The notes under the pieces were generated by a model. It searched no databases and was not told the origin of the DNA. It saw only the letters and a program-made list of their open reading frames with translations. This document shows positions 10,019-19,058 of a stretch of DNA of 64,000 nt, in pieces. Position 1 is the first letter of the stretch. Every line of letters starts with the position of its first letter. Source of the stretch: Actinomadura craniellae (GTDB lineage: Bacteria > Actinomycetota > Actinomycetes > Streptosporangiales > Streptosporangiaceae); the NCBI RefSeq assembly GCF_003289645.1, contig NZ_QLYX01000019.1:62001-126000 (forward strand), in the 5' to 3' direction. The translations under genes and the position numbers were made by a program.

Positions 10019-11226
10019 TGCGGCGGACCGCCGGGGCCCTCGCCGACCAGGCGCTGTCCAGCGTCACCAATGTGGCGCTCACCATCGTGGTGGCCAGGGA
10101 GGTGGGCCCGGCCGGGCTGGGCGGGTTCGCGGTCGCGTACGCCGCCTACCTGATCCTGGTCGGGCTGTGCCGGGCGGTGACCTGCGAGCCGCTGCTGGTG
10201 CGGTACGACACGGGCTCCTGGCGGGCCGGGGCCGCCGCGGCCACCGGGACGGCGCTGGTCGCCGGAACGGCCGGCGGGTTCGGGCTGCTGGCGGTGGCCG
10301 CGGTCCTCGGTGGGCCGGCCGGGGCGGCGCTGCTGCCGCTGGCCCTGCTGCTGCCGGGGCTGCTGGTCAAGGACGCCTGGCGGTTCGTCTTCGTCGTTGC
10401 GGGCCGGCCCGGCCGGGCGCTGCTCAACGACGGGGTGTGGGCGCTCGGCCAGGCCGTCGCCCTCGGCTGGGTGGTCGTGGCCGGCCGGCCGTCGGCGGGG
10501 GCGTTCGTCGCCGCGTGGGGTCTGGCGGCCCTCCCGGCCGCGCTGTTCGGCGCGGTGCAGTCCGGGGTGTGGCCGGCCCCGCTGCGGGCGCGCGGCTGGC
10601 TGCGGGAACACCGCGACCTGCTGCCCGGCTACACCGTCGACTTCGCCGCCCGGATGGGTGGCCGGCAGATCGCCTTCCTGACGGTGGGCGCCCTGGCCGG
10701 GCTGCCCGCGCTGGCCGCGATCCGGGCCGCCGAGGTGCTGTTCGGGGCGCTGAACGTGGTGCTGCAGGCCGTCCCGATGCTCGCCGTCCCGCCGGCGGTG
10801 GCCGCCTGGCGCCGGTCGGCGGCGGCGCTGCGGGTGCTGGTGCGGAACCTGACCGCCGGGCTGGTCGCGCTGGCCCTCGGCTACGGCGCGCTGGCGCTGC
10901 TGGTGCCCGACCCGGTGGGCCGCGCCCTGGTCGGCGAGACCTGGAGCGGGGCCGAGTCGGTCCTGCTCGCCCAGTGCGCGCTGTTCGTCACGATCGCCGC
11001 CGTCGCCGGGCCCGCCGTCGGGCTGCGGGCGCTGGGCGACGCCCGGCGCGGGGCGACCGTGCGCCTGCTCGTGGTGCCGCTGTCGGTCGGCCTCGGCGCG
11101 GCGGGCGCCTGGTCGGCGGGCGCCTCCGGCGCGCTGTACGGGCTGGCCCTGGCCAACCTGGCCGGGCTGGTGCTGTGGGTGCGGCTGTTCCGGCGGGCGC
11201 TGACCCCTGTTCCCCAACCGGTGTGA
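10018..11226 (+). CDS. Polysaccharide flippase-like MOP-superfamily membrane protein
   Basis: A 402-residue polytopic protein with about 12 hydrophobic segments and very few charged residues. Its ATG overlaps the preceding stop by one base. The pattern (LADQALSSVTNVALTIVVA then GPAGLGGFAVAYAAYL) is typical of the Wzx/MATE-like branch of the MOP exporter superfamily, which flips lipid-linked oligosaccharides across the membrane. It sits directly before a Wzz-like gene and within 12 kb of a Wzy-like ligase and a polyprenyl-phosphate sugar transferase, which supports the role. No specific substrate residue can be named. Confidence 0.72.
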   Translation: MRRTAGALADQALSSVTNVALTIVVAREVGPAGLGGFAVAYAAYLILVGLCRAVTCEPLLVRYDTGSWRAGAAAATGTALVAGTAGGFGLLAVAAVLGGPAGAALLPLALLLPGLLVKDAWRFVFVVAGRPGRALLNDGVWALGQAVALGWVVVAGRPSAGAFVAAWGLAALPAALFGAVQSGVWPAPLRARGWLREHRDLLPGYTVDFAARMGGRQIAFLTVGALAGLPALAAIRAAEVLFGALNVVLQAVPMLAVPPAVAAWRRSAAALRVLVRNLTAGLVALALGYGALALLVPDPVGRALVGETWSGAESVLLAQCALFVTIAAVAGPAVGLRALGDARRGATVRLLVVPLSVGLGAAGAWSAGASGALYGLALANLAGLVLWVRLFRRALTPVPQPV

Positions 11227-11234
11227 GGAGAGAG

Positions 11235-12200
11235 ATGGAGCTGATGGAATTCGGGCGGCGGCACCGGGCGCTCGTCGTCCCGCTGGCGGCGGTGCCGCTG
11301 CTGGCCGCCGCGGCCGGGGCCGGCTGGGCCGCGGCCCAGCCGGCGGAGTACCGGCACGCCGTGGACGTTCAGGTGCCCGCCCCGGGCCCGCAGGCCAGCG
11401 CCGCCGCCGTGGAGCAGAGCGTCTCCACCTACCGCACCCTGATCTCGTCGTCCCGGGTGGTCGCCGCGGTCGAGCGGCAGACCGGGGTGCGGGCCGCCAC
11501 GGTGCGCGCCGGGCTCGACACCCAGCGCCCGGCGCAGGGCGCGCAGCGCGGCACGCTGGTCCGCGTCGTCTACGTCGGCCCGGAGCGGACCCGCGCACCG
11601 GAGATCACCCGGGCCGCCGCCGTGGTCGCGCTGGACGAACTGGTCCGGCCGCTGCTCGCCACGGCACGGCAGACCGAGACGGAGGCGGCGGCCACCGTGG
11701 ACGCCGCGCGTTCGGTGCTGACCGCGCTGTCGCGCAGGTACGGCGGGCTGCCCACCGAGGAGTACCGCTCGCTGCAGAGCCAGGTGGCCGCGCTGGAGGC
11801 CGAGCGGGACGCCCCCACCGGAAACCGTTCGCCCGGGGACGTCGTCCAGGCGATCGAGAAGCGCAAGCGGCGGCTGGCGGTACTGGCCCCGCGCGTCGTC
11901 GAGGCCCAGGCGTTGCAGGACCGGCTCGCCCAGACCAACCGCAAGCACGCCGACGCCCAGCAGGTCACCCGCGACCTCCAGGCCCGGCTGACCTCGGCGG
12001 ACGCGGCGCTGGCGCCGAGCGCGGCGCGGGCGTTCCCGGTGTCCCGCACCCCGGTGGTGCTGCGCACCGCCGCGGTCGGGGCCGGGGTCGGGCTGCTCCT
12101 GGCGGTCGTGATCTTCCTGGTCGCCGCGCCGCGCCGCCGCCCGGTCCCCGTCCCGCCCGCCGAGACCGGGCCCCGGCCGGAGCCGCTGCGGCTGACCTGA
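11235..12200 (+). CDS. Wzz-like chain-length determinant / tyrosine-kinase-type membrane protein
   Basis: A 321-residue protein starting at ATG 11235 behind a GAGGAG site. One helix near the N-terminus (ALVVPLAAVPLLAAAAGAG), a predominantly alpha-helical extracytoplasmic middle with coiled-coil character (ALSRRYGG to RDLQARLTSADAAL), and a second helix near the C-terminus (VGAGVGLLLAVVIFLVAA) give the two-helix Wzz topology. A basic Pro-rich tail ends it. There is no fused BY-kinase domain. It follows the flippase by eight bases and is expected to control chain length or export of the polymer. Confidence 0.65.
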   Translation: MELMEFGRRHRALVVPLAAVPLLAAAAGAGWAAAQPAEYRHAVDVQVPAPGPQASAAAVEQSVSTYRTLISSSRVVAAVERQTGVRAATVRAGLDTQRPAQGAQRGTLVRVVYVGPERTRAPEITRAAAVVALDELVRPLLATARQTETEAAATVDAARSVLTALSRRYGGLPTEEYRSLQSQVAALEAERDAPTGNRSPGDVVQAIEKRKRRLAVLAPRVVEAQALQDRLAQTNRKHADAQQVTRDLQARLTSADAALAPSAARAFPVSRTPVVLRTAAVGAGVGLLLAVVIFLVAAPRRRPVPVPPAETGPRPEPLRLT

Positions 12201-12218
12201 GGGGTTCCCGGTCCCGGG

Positions 12219-13097
12219 TCAGACCGGGTAGCCGAGCCGTTCCAGGTGCGGGGCCAGGGTCTTGTCGAGCGTCGCGACCTGTGCCGGGGACAGGTCGGTG
12301 CGGAAGGCGTCGGCGCGCCCGGTGGCGAACGTGTACCGGGCGAGGCCGCGCTCGAAGGCCCGGTCCGGCTCCAGCCCGAAGAACCGGAGCATGCGGGTGA
12401 AGTGCTCGGCCGGGTCGGCGACGACGTCCTCGTACCGGACCTCCAGCCAGCGGTCGGCGGGCAGCGCGGCGCGGGCGGCCTCGTGCGCGTCCATCAGCAT
12501 GTTCCAGCCGATCCCGGCCAGCTGGACGTGGCAGCGGCCCGACTGCTCCCACTGCCGGGCGTACGGTTCGGGCAGCGGGCCGAAGTGCCAGCCCGCCGGC
12601 CCGAGATGCCCGCGCCACCAGGGCATCCGCAGCCAGGACGCGGCGACCGCGCGGCCGTCGCGCACCACGTGCACGAACCGGGTGCCCGGGAAGACCTCGT
12701 GCAGCAGCCCGGCCCGCGGCCAGCCGGTGAACTTGTGCAGGTAGACGGGTGCGCCCGCGGCGGCGGCCCGCTGCTCGAAGAAGGCGCGCAGCCGCCCGGC
12801 CAGCCAGGGGGTCGCGTCGCCGGCGACCAGGTCCCGGAAGGGGTCGACCAGCAGCGGCGACACCTCGCGGGTCAGCGCGCGGTACCCCTCGGAGGGGGCG
12901 AACCGCAGCCGCCCCTTCGCGCTGAGGGCGGGCGGCAGCCGCCGGTACAGCGTGCCGCCGTGCCGCCGGACGGCGCCCGGGCAGCGGGCGTACCGGTCGT
13001 CGATGTTGGTCAGGAAACCGACCTCGGGATGCCGGGCCAGCACCTCGTGGACGAGGGTGGAGCCGCAGCGTCCGCTGCCGAGGACGAAGCCGAGCAC
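12219..13097 (-). CDS. PAPS-dependent sulfotransferase family protein
   Basis: A 292-residue protein, GTG start with GGGAGG upstream. The 5'-PSB loop that binds PAPS is GSGRCGSTL at residues 7-15. The 3'-PB region is FVHVVRDGRAVAASW. Further family segments are WLEVRYEDVVADP and the C-terminal LGY. It belongs to the Sulfotransfer_3 type found in surface-polysaccharide loci. It converges on the Wzz-like gene with 18 bp between stops. Inferred role: O-sulfation of a cell-surface glycan or lipid. Confidence 0.85.
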   Translation of the reverse strand: MLGFVLGSGRCGSTLVHEVLARHPEVGFLTNIDDRYARCPGAVRRHGGTLYRRLPPALSAKGRLRFAPSEGYRALTREVSPLLVDPFRDLVAGDATPWLAGRLRAFFEQRAAAAGAPVYLHKFTGWPRAGLLHEVFPGTRFVHVVRDGRAVAASWLRMPWWRGHLGPAGWHFGPLPEPYARQWEQSGRCHVQLAGIGWNMLMDAHEAARAALPADRWLEVRYEDVVADPAEHFTRMLRFFGLEPDRAFERGLARYTFATGRADAFRTDLSPAQVATLDKTLAPHLERLGYPV

Positions 13098-13122
13098 GGG
13101 GCCTCCCTGGTGCGAGCGCGGC

Positions 13123-13152
13123 GGGGTCCGGCCCCCTGGGAGGCCGGACCCC
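13123..13152 (-). terminator. Rho-independent-type hairpin after the third PstS-like gene
   Basis: A perfect 11-bp stem (GGGGTCCGGCC at 13123-13133 and GGCCGGACCCC at 13142-13152) with an 8-base loop lies 27 bp past the stop at 13180, before the next leftward gene. There is no T-tract, which is usual in high-GC actinomycetes. Confidence 0.7.
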
Positions 13153-13179
13153 TGGCGTCGCGCCGCCGATCGAGTTAGG

Positions 13180-14391
13180 TCAGTTGACGTCGGTGGTGGT
13201 GCACTTGTTGGCGCCGGGGTTGGAGTTCACCTTGACGAACCCCGCCTGGGCGATGATGTTGTCGATCTCCAGGCCCCAGTTGCGGTCGGTACCGGCGTGC
13301 TCGGTGCCGGGGCCGGGGGCGCCGACCGGCTTGCTGTGCAGGCCGTTGGGCTTGCAGATCCAGCCGTTCTCACCGATGTAGCCGAGCGCCCACGGGGTCG
13401 CCGCCGGCAGGTCCCGGCGGTAGACGTTGTAGAGCGTCCGGTTGTACTGGTAGGTGCCGTCCTGGATGGTGGTGGTGGTCGGGGCGATGGCGTTCACCGA
13501 GACCAGGTCGGTGGTGGCCGGGTCGCACTCGGACGCACCGGAGGCGTACTTGCCGAAGGACAGCCACCACAGGGAGCGGCCGCGGTCGGTGGGGCTCAGC
13601 GCGTTGATCGGAGCGCAGGCGTTCTCGAACAGGATCTGGCCGCCGGTGCCCGACACGCAGGTGTTCGGGTCGCCGCCCAGGAAGGACTGGAAGGTGGCGT
13701 AGGTGCCGGAGCTGGTCTGGATGCCGTGCACCATGATGTTGGTGCCGGCGGTCCCGCCGAAGTCGCCCCAGTCCTCGGTGCAGCCGTCACCGGAGACGTC
13801 CAGGAAGATCTCCCGGAGCTGGGCGTGGGTCAGGCTGGTGGCCGGACCCGAGGCGCCGCCGTTCCACTTGGGAATGGCGATGGCGTCCTTGGCGAAGCCC
13901 ACGTACCGCAGCGGGTCGTTGGGGTTCGCGCACTGCGACGGGAGGCTGCCCGGGCCGGAGGAGGACCGGGCGTAGTTGATGTCGTACACGCCCGGGGTGC
14001 CGTCGTTCTTCTGGCAGACCATCCGCAGCCCGGCCGAAGAGCCCTGCGGGAACAGGCTGACCGCCACGTCGTGGTCGTAGTTCTCGGTCCGCACCGCGCC
14101 GGCCTGGTCGGCCGGGTCGCACTCCATCTGCGGCACGGCCGGCGGCACGCGCAGGGCGCAGCCGGGCGAGAAGTTGTACGCGGCGTCCAGCTTCTGCATC
14201 AGGTCGAAGGTGGTGTCGGAACCGGCACCACGGATGAACGGGCTCACCTTGCCGTCGGTGAACGGGGGAAGGGCCGCGGACGCGGGCACGGCGAGCGCGA
14301 CCGCGGCGACCAGCCCGACGAGGACGGCGAGAGAGCGCCGCCCGAGCCGGGGCATTCTGAACTTTCTGGCGTCCTGGGTGGTCTCAGACAT
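13180..14391 (-). CDS. Secreted PstS-like substrate-binding protein (third copy)
   Basis: A 403-residue protein. ATG 14391 follows AGGAGG at 11 bases. The signal peptide reads RRSLAVLVGLVAAVALAVPASA; no lipobox Cys is present, so it should be released or cell-wall associated. The domain begins FIRGAGSDTTFDLMQ and has SLFPQGSSAGLR, YVGFAKDAIAIPKWNG and QTSSGTYATFQSFLGG, matching a PBP-like/PstS-related family common in actinomycetes. Several Cys pairs suggest disulfides. Unlike the other two PstS-like proteins here it lacks a C-terminal helix. It forms its own transcription unit closed by a strong hairpin. Ligand unknown. Confidence 0.75.
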   Translation of the reverse strand: MSETTQDARKFRMPRLGRRSLAVLVGLVAAVALAVPASAALPPFTDGKVSPFIRGAGSDTTFDLMQKLDAAYNFSPGCALRVPPAVPQMECDPADQAGAVRTENYDHDVAVSLFPQGSSAGLRMVCQKNDGTPGVYDINYARSSSGPGSLPSQCANPNDPLRYVGFAKDAIAIPKWNGGASGPATSLTHAQLREIFLDVSGDGCTEDWGDFGGTAGTNIMVHGIQTSSGTYATFQSFLGGDPNTCVSGTGGQILFENACAPINALSPTDRGRSLWWLSFGKYASGASECDPATTDLVSVNAIAPTTTTIQDGTYQYNRTLYNVYRRDLPAATPWALGYIGENGWICKPNGLHSKPVGAPGPGTEHAGTDRNWGLEIDNIIAQAGFVKVNSNPGANKCTTTDVN

Positions 14392-14672
14392 GAGACTCGA
14401 GTCCTCCTGGGTGAGGGCTAATCCCGGATGGGATATCCGGGATTTCTGTCGCAACGCGACGCCGAGACTGATATTCATCCCTGAAGGCCGCCGCACCAAC
14501 CAACGGACAGGGGAGGCCCGACGAACGCTTGACGCCAGGCCGGGACGGCTTGTTAATTTCCCGGACGCCTTGCCCCGGGCGCGGCGGAAATGGAATTCCC
14601 GTAGCCTGGAATTCATCGGGTGACAATGCACCGGACGTTCCTCGATCTTCCCTGCCCGGCAGCGTGCCCCGC

Positions 14673-15059
14673 ATGAGGAAGGTGCTGCTCACACTGGTCC
14701 TGCTGGCGGTGGCCGGCTGCGGCGGGCAGGCTCCGCCCGAGGAGCGGGCCCTGCCGCCGGTGGTCTCCACCGAGCTGGCGGCCGGCAAGGTCGTCCGGCT
14801 GACCGAGGCCGGCCCGGTCCCCAACCGGCTGATCGCCGGGCCGGGGGACACGATCACCTGGCGCAACGAGTCGGCCAAGCCCCGCGTCGTCAGCCTGCTC
14901 GACGGGACCCCGCCCTCCAAGGAGATCCCGCCCGGCGGGCGGTACGAGCGCGCCTTTCCCACTTCCGGCACTTTCGCCTACCGGCTCGACAACGCCAAGA
15001 AAGGTACCGCCGGGGTCATCGAAATCAATCTGCCCGCGGTTCCCGGCGTTCCTCGCTGA
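14673..15059 (+). CDS. Small cupredoxin-fold lipoprotein without copper ligands
   Basis: A 128-residue protein. The signal ends in a lipobox (LLAVAGC, Cys about residue 16). The rest resembles plastocyanin/cupredoxin-like domains (GDTITWRNESAKPRVVSL, PPGGRYERAFPTSGTFAYRL). At the positions where His and Cys normally bind copper there are Arg and Leu/Asp, so it probably does not bind metal. Its 3' end overlaps the convergent glycosyltransferase gene by 35 bp. Function unknown. Confidence 0.65.
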   Translation: MRKVLLTLVLLAVAGCGGQAPPEERALPPVVSTELAAGKVVRLTEAGPVPNRLIAGPGDTITWRNESAKPRVVSLLDGTPPSKEIPPGGRYERAFPTSGTFAYRLDNAKKGTAGVIEINLPAVPGVPR

Positions 15060-16281
15060 GCCGATTTCCGGCTGACGCATAAATGGCGTCGAGCGCGGCG
15101 AGATGGGTGTCCGGGGCGAACCTGGTGGTGGCGACGTCCCGGGCGGCCTTCCCGTAAATGTCCCGGGCCTGTGCGGAGAGCAGGAATGGCGCCGCGGCCT
15201 CCGCGAGGGCGGTGGGGGAGTCCGGCTGGACCAGCCGCCCGGTGACGCCGTCGGTGATCAGTTCGGGGATGCCGCCCAGGTTGGCGCCGATGACCGGGGT
15301 GCCGCAGGCGAACGCCTCCAGGATGGTCATCGGCTGGTTCTCGTACCAGCGGGACGGCAGCAGCAGCGCCGCCGCCGAGTTCATCAGTTCGAGCACCCCC
15401 GCCTTGGGCAGCCGCCCGTGGAAGGTCACCTGGCCCGGCGCGGTCGCCTCGGCGAGCGCCGTCAGGGCCGCCCGCTCCGGGCCGTCCCCGGCGATGTCGA
15501 GGCGGGTGCCCGGCGGCAGCACCGGCAGCGCCCGGATCGCGAGGTCGACGCCCTTCTCGTGGCTCAGCCGCCCGGCCACCACCAGCCGGCCGGGCACCGG
15601 GTCCACCGGCGCCGGGCCGGGCGCGACGAAGTGGTCGAGCACGGTCAGCCGGTCGGGGTAGACCCCGGCGTCGATCAGCTTCATGGTGAGGAACCGGCTC
15701 GGGCAGACGAAGACCCCGACCGGGTTGTACGCGCCCAGCCGCCGGTGCGCCCAGCTCTCCACCGCGACCGCGGCGCTGGCCGCCAGCGAACCGCCCTTGC
15801 AGCGCCGCCGGACCGCCTGCCGGAACCCGCCGCCCACGCACGCGGTGCAGATGCGGCCCTGGTCGAGGAACGAGTACGACGGGCAGGCCAGCTTGTAGTC
15901 GTGCAGGGTCATCACCACCGGCACCCCGGCGGCGCGCAGCGCGGCCAGCACCGAGGGGGAGAGCTGGTGGTAGATGTTGTGCGCGTGCGCCACGTCGGGC
16001 CGGAAGTCCGCGATCACCTGGGCCAGCCCGCGCCGGGCGCTCGTCGACCACAGCATCCGCCCGGCCCCGGAGATCTTCCCGGTCACGCCCGGCGGCAGCG
16101 GGTTCATCTCCAGGTGGGCGGGGAAGCGGGCGGCGTACGCCGCGGGGTCGTTCTCGGGGTGCGTCATGGCGTAGAACGCGACCTCGTCGCCCCGCGCCCG
16201 CTGCCGCTCCGCCAGGTCGAGCATGTACGACTCGGCGCCACCCCGCCGGTACAGGAACTTGTTGACGTGCAGCACTCTCAT
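15025..16281 (-). CDS. Glycosyltransferase family 4-type protein
   Basis: A 418-residue GT-B enzyme. The start MRVLHVNKFLYRRGGAES is canonical; its ATG overlaps the upstream ligase gene (ATGA). Rossmann features include RPDVAHAHNIYHQLSP and PVVMTLHDYKLACPSY. The nucleotide-sugar half has VAGRLSHEKGVDLAIRAL and the ExE-type segment NQPMTILEAFACGTPVI with GGIPELI. A Cys cluster (ICTAC, RRRCKGG) is seen in related surface-glycan transferases. It is the last gene of a five-gene leftward operon and probably adds a sugar to the lipid-linked repeat unit in the cytoplasm. Confidence 0.88.
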   Translation of the reverse strand: MRVLHVNKFLYRRGGAESYMLDLAERQRARGDEVAFYAMTHPENDPAAYAARFPAHLEMNPLPPGVTGKISGAGRMLWSTSARRGLAQVIADFRPDVAHAHNIYHQLSPSVLAALRAAGVPVVMTLHDYKLACPSYSFLDQGRICTACVGGGFRQAVRRRCKGGSLAASAAVAVESWAHRRLGAYNPVGVFVCPSRFLTMKLIDAGVYPDRLTVLDHFVAPGPAPVDPVPGRLVVAGRLSHEKGVDLAIRALPVLPPGTRLDIAGDGPERAALTALAEATAPGQVTFHGRLPKAGVLELMNSAAALLLPSRWYENQPMTILEAFACGTPVIGANLGGIPELITDGVTGRLVQPDSPTALAEAAAPFLLSAQARDIYGKAARDVATTRFAPDTHLAALDAIYASAGNRLSEERREPRAD

Positions 16282-17612
16282 CGAGGTTCTCCCGAGGCGA
16301 TCCCGGCGAAGACGAGCAGGTACCAGAGCACGGCCACGGAGGTCAGCACGTTGTCGGCCACCGCGAACAGCGCCAGCGCGGCCACGCACCCGGCGAAACC
16401 CACCGCGACCCCGCGGGCCAGCGGCGACCGGGCCTCCCGCAGCGCCCGGCGGGCGGTCAGCGCCAGCGCCGCCAGCAGCGCCAGGCAGGCGAGCAGCCCG
16501 ACCAGCCCGGTCTCCACCAGTGCCCGCAGGTAGTCGTTGTGGACCTCCCGGCCGAGCAGCGCCCGCGCGGCGGCCGGCCCGACCCCGGTGACCGGGTTGG
16601 CGCCGACCAGGTCCAGTGCCCGCCCCCAGTGCTCGAACCGCCAGGACAGCGAGCCGGCCGGGTCGGACAGGTCGGACAGCCGGGCGGTCACCGACGGGAC
16701 GGCGACCAGGACCACCGCGCCCGCCGCGGCGAGCCCGACCAGGATCCGCCGGTCCTGCAACAGCGCCACCACGACCAGCCCCAGCGCCAGGGCCAGCCAG
16801 GCGCCCCTGGCGTAACTGAAGACCAGCGCGAAGCCGAGCCCGGCGCCCAGGAGGAAGAGCCCGGCCCGGGGCAGGGCCGGCACGTGCGGCAGCAGGGCCA
16901 CCCCCATCACCAGGAGCAGCGCGCAGAAGATCCCCAGCATGTTCGGGTGCCAGAACGTGCCGTGCGCCCGGAGCACCCCGTGCACGTCCACCAGGCCGTT
17001 CCCGGTGCCGACCTGGTGGACGGTCGTCAGCACCGGGAGCACCGCGGCGGCGAACACCGCGAGCAGCAGCGGTTCCCGGCGGCCGGGGTCGTCGGCCACC
17101 AGCCGCCGGACGACCAGCAGCATCACGACCAGCGCCGCGACGCGCATCACCTCGCCCGCGCTCGCCCCCGCGGCCCGCGACCCCACCGCGCCCAGCGCCG
17201 TCGCCCCCAGCAGGCCGAGCATCGCCCACGGCAGCGCCCGCCCCGCGGCGCCGCCGGGCCCCTGGACGGCGAGCCAGGCCGTGCCGGCGACCACGAACAG
17301 GACGCCGAGGATCGTGCCCGGGTCGAGCAGCCCGGAGACGGTGGCCTCCCGGGAGGTGTCCAGCGCCCCGCCGAGCTTGACGGCGTCCAGCGCGGACCGC
17401 AGCACCAGCACGGCCAGCACGAAGTGGAAGAACCGCGTCAGCGCCAGCCAGCCCAGCGCCGCCGCCCCGGCCAGTGCGAGCGGCAGCACGGTCGCCGCGC
17501 GCGGCGCCCCGCTCGCGACCTGCACTCCGGTGTAGGCGGCGGCTCCGGCCGCCAGGCCCCCGGCCCACCAGACTGCTCGGGGGATCGGCGGGTGGGTCGA
17601 AACGGTGGTCAT
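16278..17612 (-). CDS. O-antigen ligase/polymerase-like membrane protein (Wzy_C type)
   Basis: A 444-residue polytopic protein with about 11-12 helices. The large outer loop region HGTFWHPNMLGIFCALLL and the later GVGPAAARALLGREVHNDYLRALVETG match the O-antigen ligase (Wzy_C) family, including the conserved H-N-x-Y-L motif that contacts the glycan donor. The ATG at 17612 has GAGG upstream; the stop overlaps the glycosyltransferase. Predicted to polymerise or ligate polysaccharide repeats on the outer face. Confidence 0.85.
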   Translation of the reverse strand: MTTVSTHPPIPRAVWWAGGLAAGAAAYTGVQVASGAPRAATVLPLALAGAAALGWLALTRFFHFVLAVLVLRSALDAVKLGGALDTSREATVSGLLDPGTILGVLFVVAGTAWLAVQGPGGAAGRALPWAMLGLLGATALGAVGSRAAGASAGEVMRVAALVVMLLVVRRLVADDPGRREPLLLAVFAAAVLPVLTTVHQVGTGNGLVDVHGVLRAHGTFWHPNMLGIFCALLLVMGVALLPHVPALPRAGLFLLGAGLGFALVFSYARGAWLALALGLVVVALLQDRRILVGLAAAGAVVLVAVPSVTARLSDLSDPAGSLSWRFEHWGRALDLVGANPVTGVGPAAARALLGREVHNDYLRALVETGLVGLLACLALLAALALTARRALREARSPLARGVAVGFAGCVAALALFAVADNVLTSVAVLWYLLVFAGIASGEPR

Positions 17613-17627
17613 GGGCGGCCTCGAAGT

Positions 17628-19058
17628 TCAGGGAGCGGTCTGGTCGAGCCAGGTCAGGGCGGCGTTCAGCGGGGCGCGCAGGCTGAGCAGGACGGGCGTC
17701 CCGCCGACCTGGACGTCCCCGGCGGTCCAGGGCCGGGCGGCGCCCGGCAGCGGGGTGGACTCGGCCGGCCCGGGCGGGCGGCGCAGCGGGCGGGTCCGGC
17801 CGTCGGCGCTCCACAGCACGAGCGCGGTGGTGCCGCCCCGGTCCACGGCGGCGCCGCGCAGGCCGGCCCGGGCGACCGGGTGCCAGGTGCCGCCCCGGGT
17901 GCGCTCGCGCAGCGCGTCCAGCACGGCGGACGCCGGCCGGGCGGTCCCGTCGGTCCCGTACAGCCCGCGCCAGCGTTCGGTCGGCGCTATGGTCCCCGGG
18001 GTGTGCACCAGCGGCAGGTACACCACCAGCCGCACCCCCGCCGCCAGCAGCGTCGTCGCGAGCTGGGCGGTTTCGGCGGCGTGCCGGGCCGGGTCGTAGG
18101 AGCCGCCGGGCCAGAACGAGCCCGCCTCCCACGCCTCGACCGGCAGGTTCGCGGGGAGCCGGGCGCGCAGGTACGCCAGGACGTCCCCGGCCTGCCGCCA
18201 CGGGTCGTAGTAGTGCAGCTGGAAGCTGTCGAAGATCTTCGCGCGGCCGAGTCCGAGCACGGTCTCGTGCGCGGTGAGGATCCGGTGGCCGGCGGTGCCC
18301 GCGCGGGCGGCGCGCAGCCCGGCCGCGTCACGTACCGGGGGCAGCCGGTCGTTCACGCGGCGCGCGTAGTACGCCCGGTAGAGGGCGACCGCCCGGTCCT
18401 GCCGTCCCGAGTCCTGCAACGCGGCGGCGGCGGCCAGCCCGTGCCCCGAGCTGGCCAGTCCCGGATCGGTCACCCGGGCGCGCGGGTCGGCCTCGCGGAC
18501 CGCGGCGGCCCCGGCCCGCGCCACCGCCGCGTACGCGCGCGGATCGGCGCCCCAGTGGGTGGCGGTGTCGACTTCGTTCTCGATGGCGTACCGGTGGACG
18601 CCGCGCCGCGCGTACCGGCCCACCAGGGTGCGGACGAAGGCCCGGTACGCGGTCAGGTCCGCGGGCGGGTGGGAGGGGGCGGTCCGCGCGGCGGCCGCCG
18701 CGGGCCGCCCGGAGGCCCAGCACGACCCGATCCGGATGCGCAGCAGCAGCTCGTACCCCTGGCCGAGCGCCGTGTCGACCGCCCGGTCCTCCATCGTCCA
18801 GCGGAAGGTGCCGGGCGCGGGCTCCACCGCGCACCAGGTGATGTCGTGGAAGGTGCCGCCGCCCCGGTAGGCGCCGACCGCGGGCGCGTACCGGTCGATC
18901 GGCCGGTAGGAGTTCCACTTCAGCCCGAACGGCTGCTCCAGCCGGGTGGGCGGGGGGACGGCGGGGGCGGGCGCCGGCGGCGGGGCCGGGTCGCCGGTGC
19001 AGCCCGCGACCAGCGCCAGCGCCGCCGCGACGGCCGCCCCCCGCGCGATCCCGCTCAC
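17628..19058 (-). CDS. Lipoprotein glycoside hydrolase (clan A-like TIM barrel)
   Basis: A 476-residue protein starting at GTG 19058, overlapping the sulfotransferase stop (GTGA). The signal ends ALALVAGC, a lipobox. The barrel shows FHDITWCAVEPAPGTFRW, YAIENEVDTATHW with a probable acid/base Glu after Asn, and VEAWEAGSFWPGG with a probable nucleophile Glu, an arrangement seen in GH5/GH39/GH42-like enzymes. A C-terminal beta domain follows (about residues 385-476). Within the polysaccharide operon it may trim or release polymer. The substrate cannot be predicted. Confidence 0.7.
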   Translation of the reverse strand: MSGIARGAAVAAALALVAGCTGDPAPPPAPAPAVPPPTRLEQPFGLKWNSYRPIDRYAPAVGAYRGGGTFHDITWCAVEPAPGTFRWTMEDRAVDTALGQGYELLLRIRIGSCWASGRPAAAAARTAPSHPPADLTAYRAFVRTLVGRYARRGVHRYAIENEVDTATHWGADPRAYAAVARAGAAAVREADPRARVTDPGLASSGHGLAAAAALQDSGRQDRAVALYRAYYARRVNDRLPPVRDAAGLRAARAGTAGHRILTAHETVLGLGRAKIFDSFQLHYYDPWRQAGDVLAYLRARLPANLPVEAWEAGSFWPGGSYDPARHAAETAQLATTLLAAGVRLVVYLPLVHTPGTIAPTERWRGLYGTDGTARPASAVLDALRERTRGGTWHPVARAGLRGAAVDRGGTTALVLWSADGRTRPLRRPPGPAESTPLPGAARPWTAGDVQVGGTPVLLSLRAPLNAALTWLDQTAP

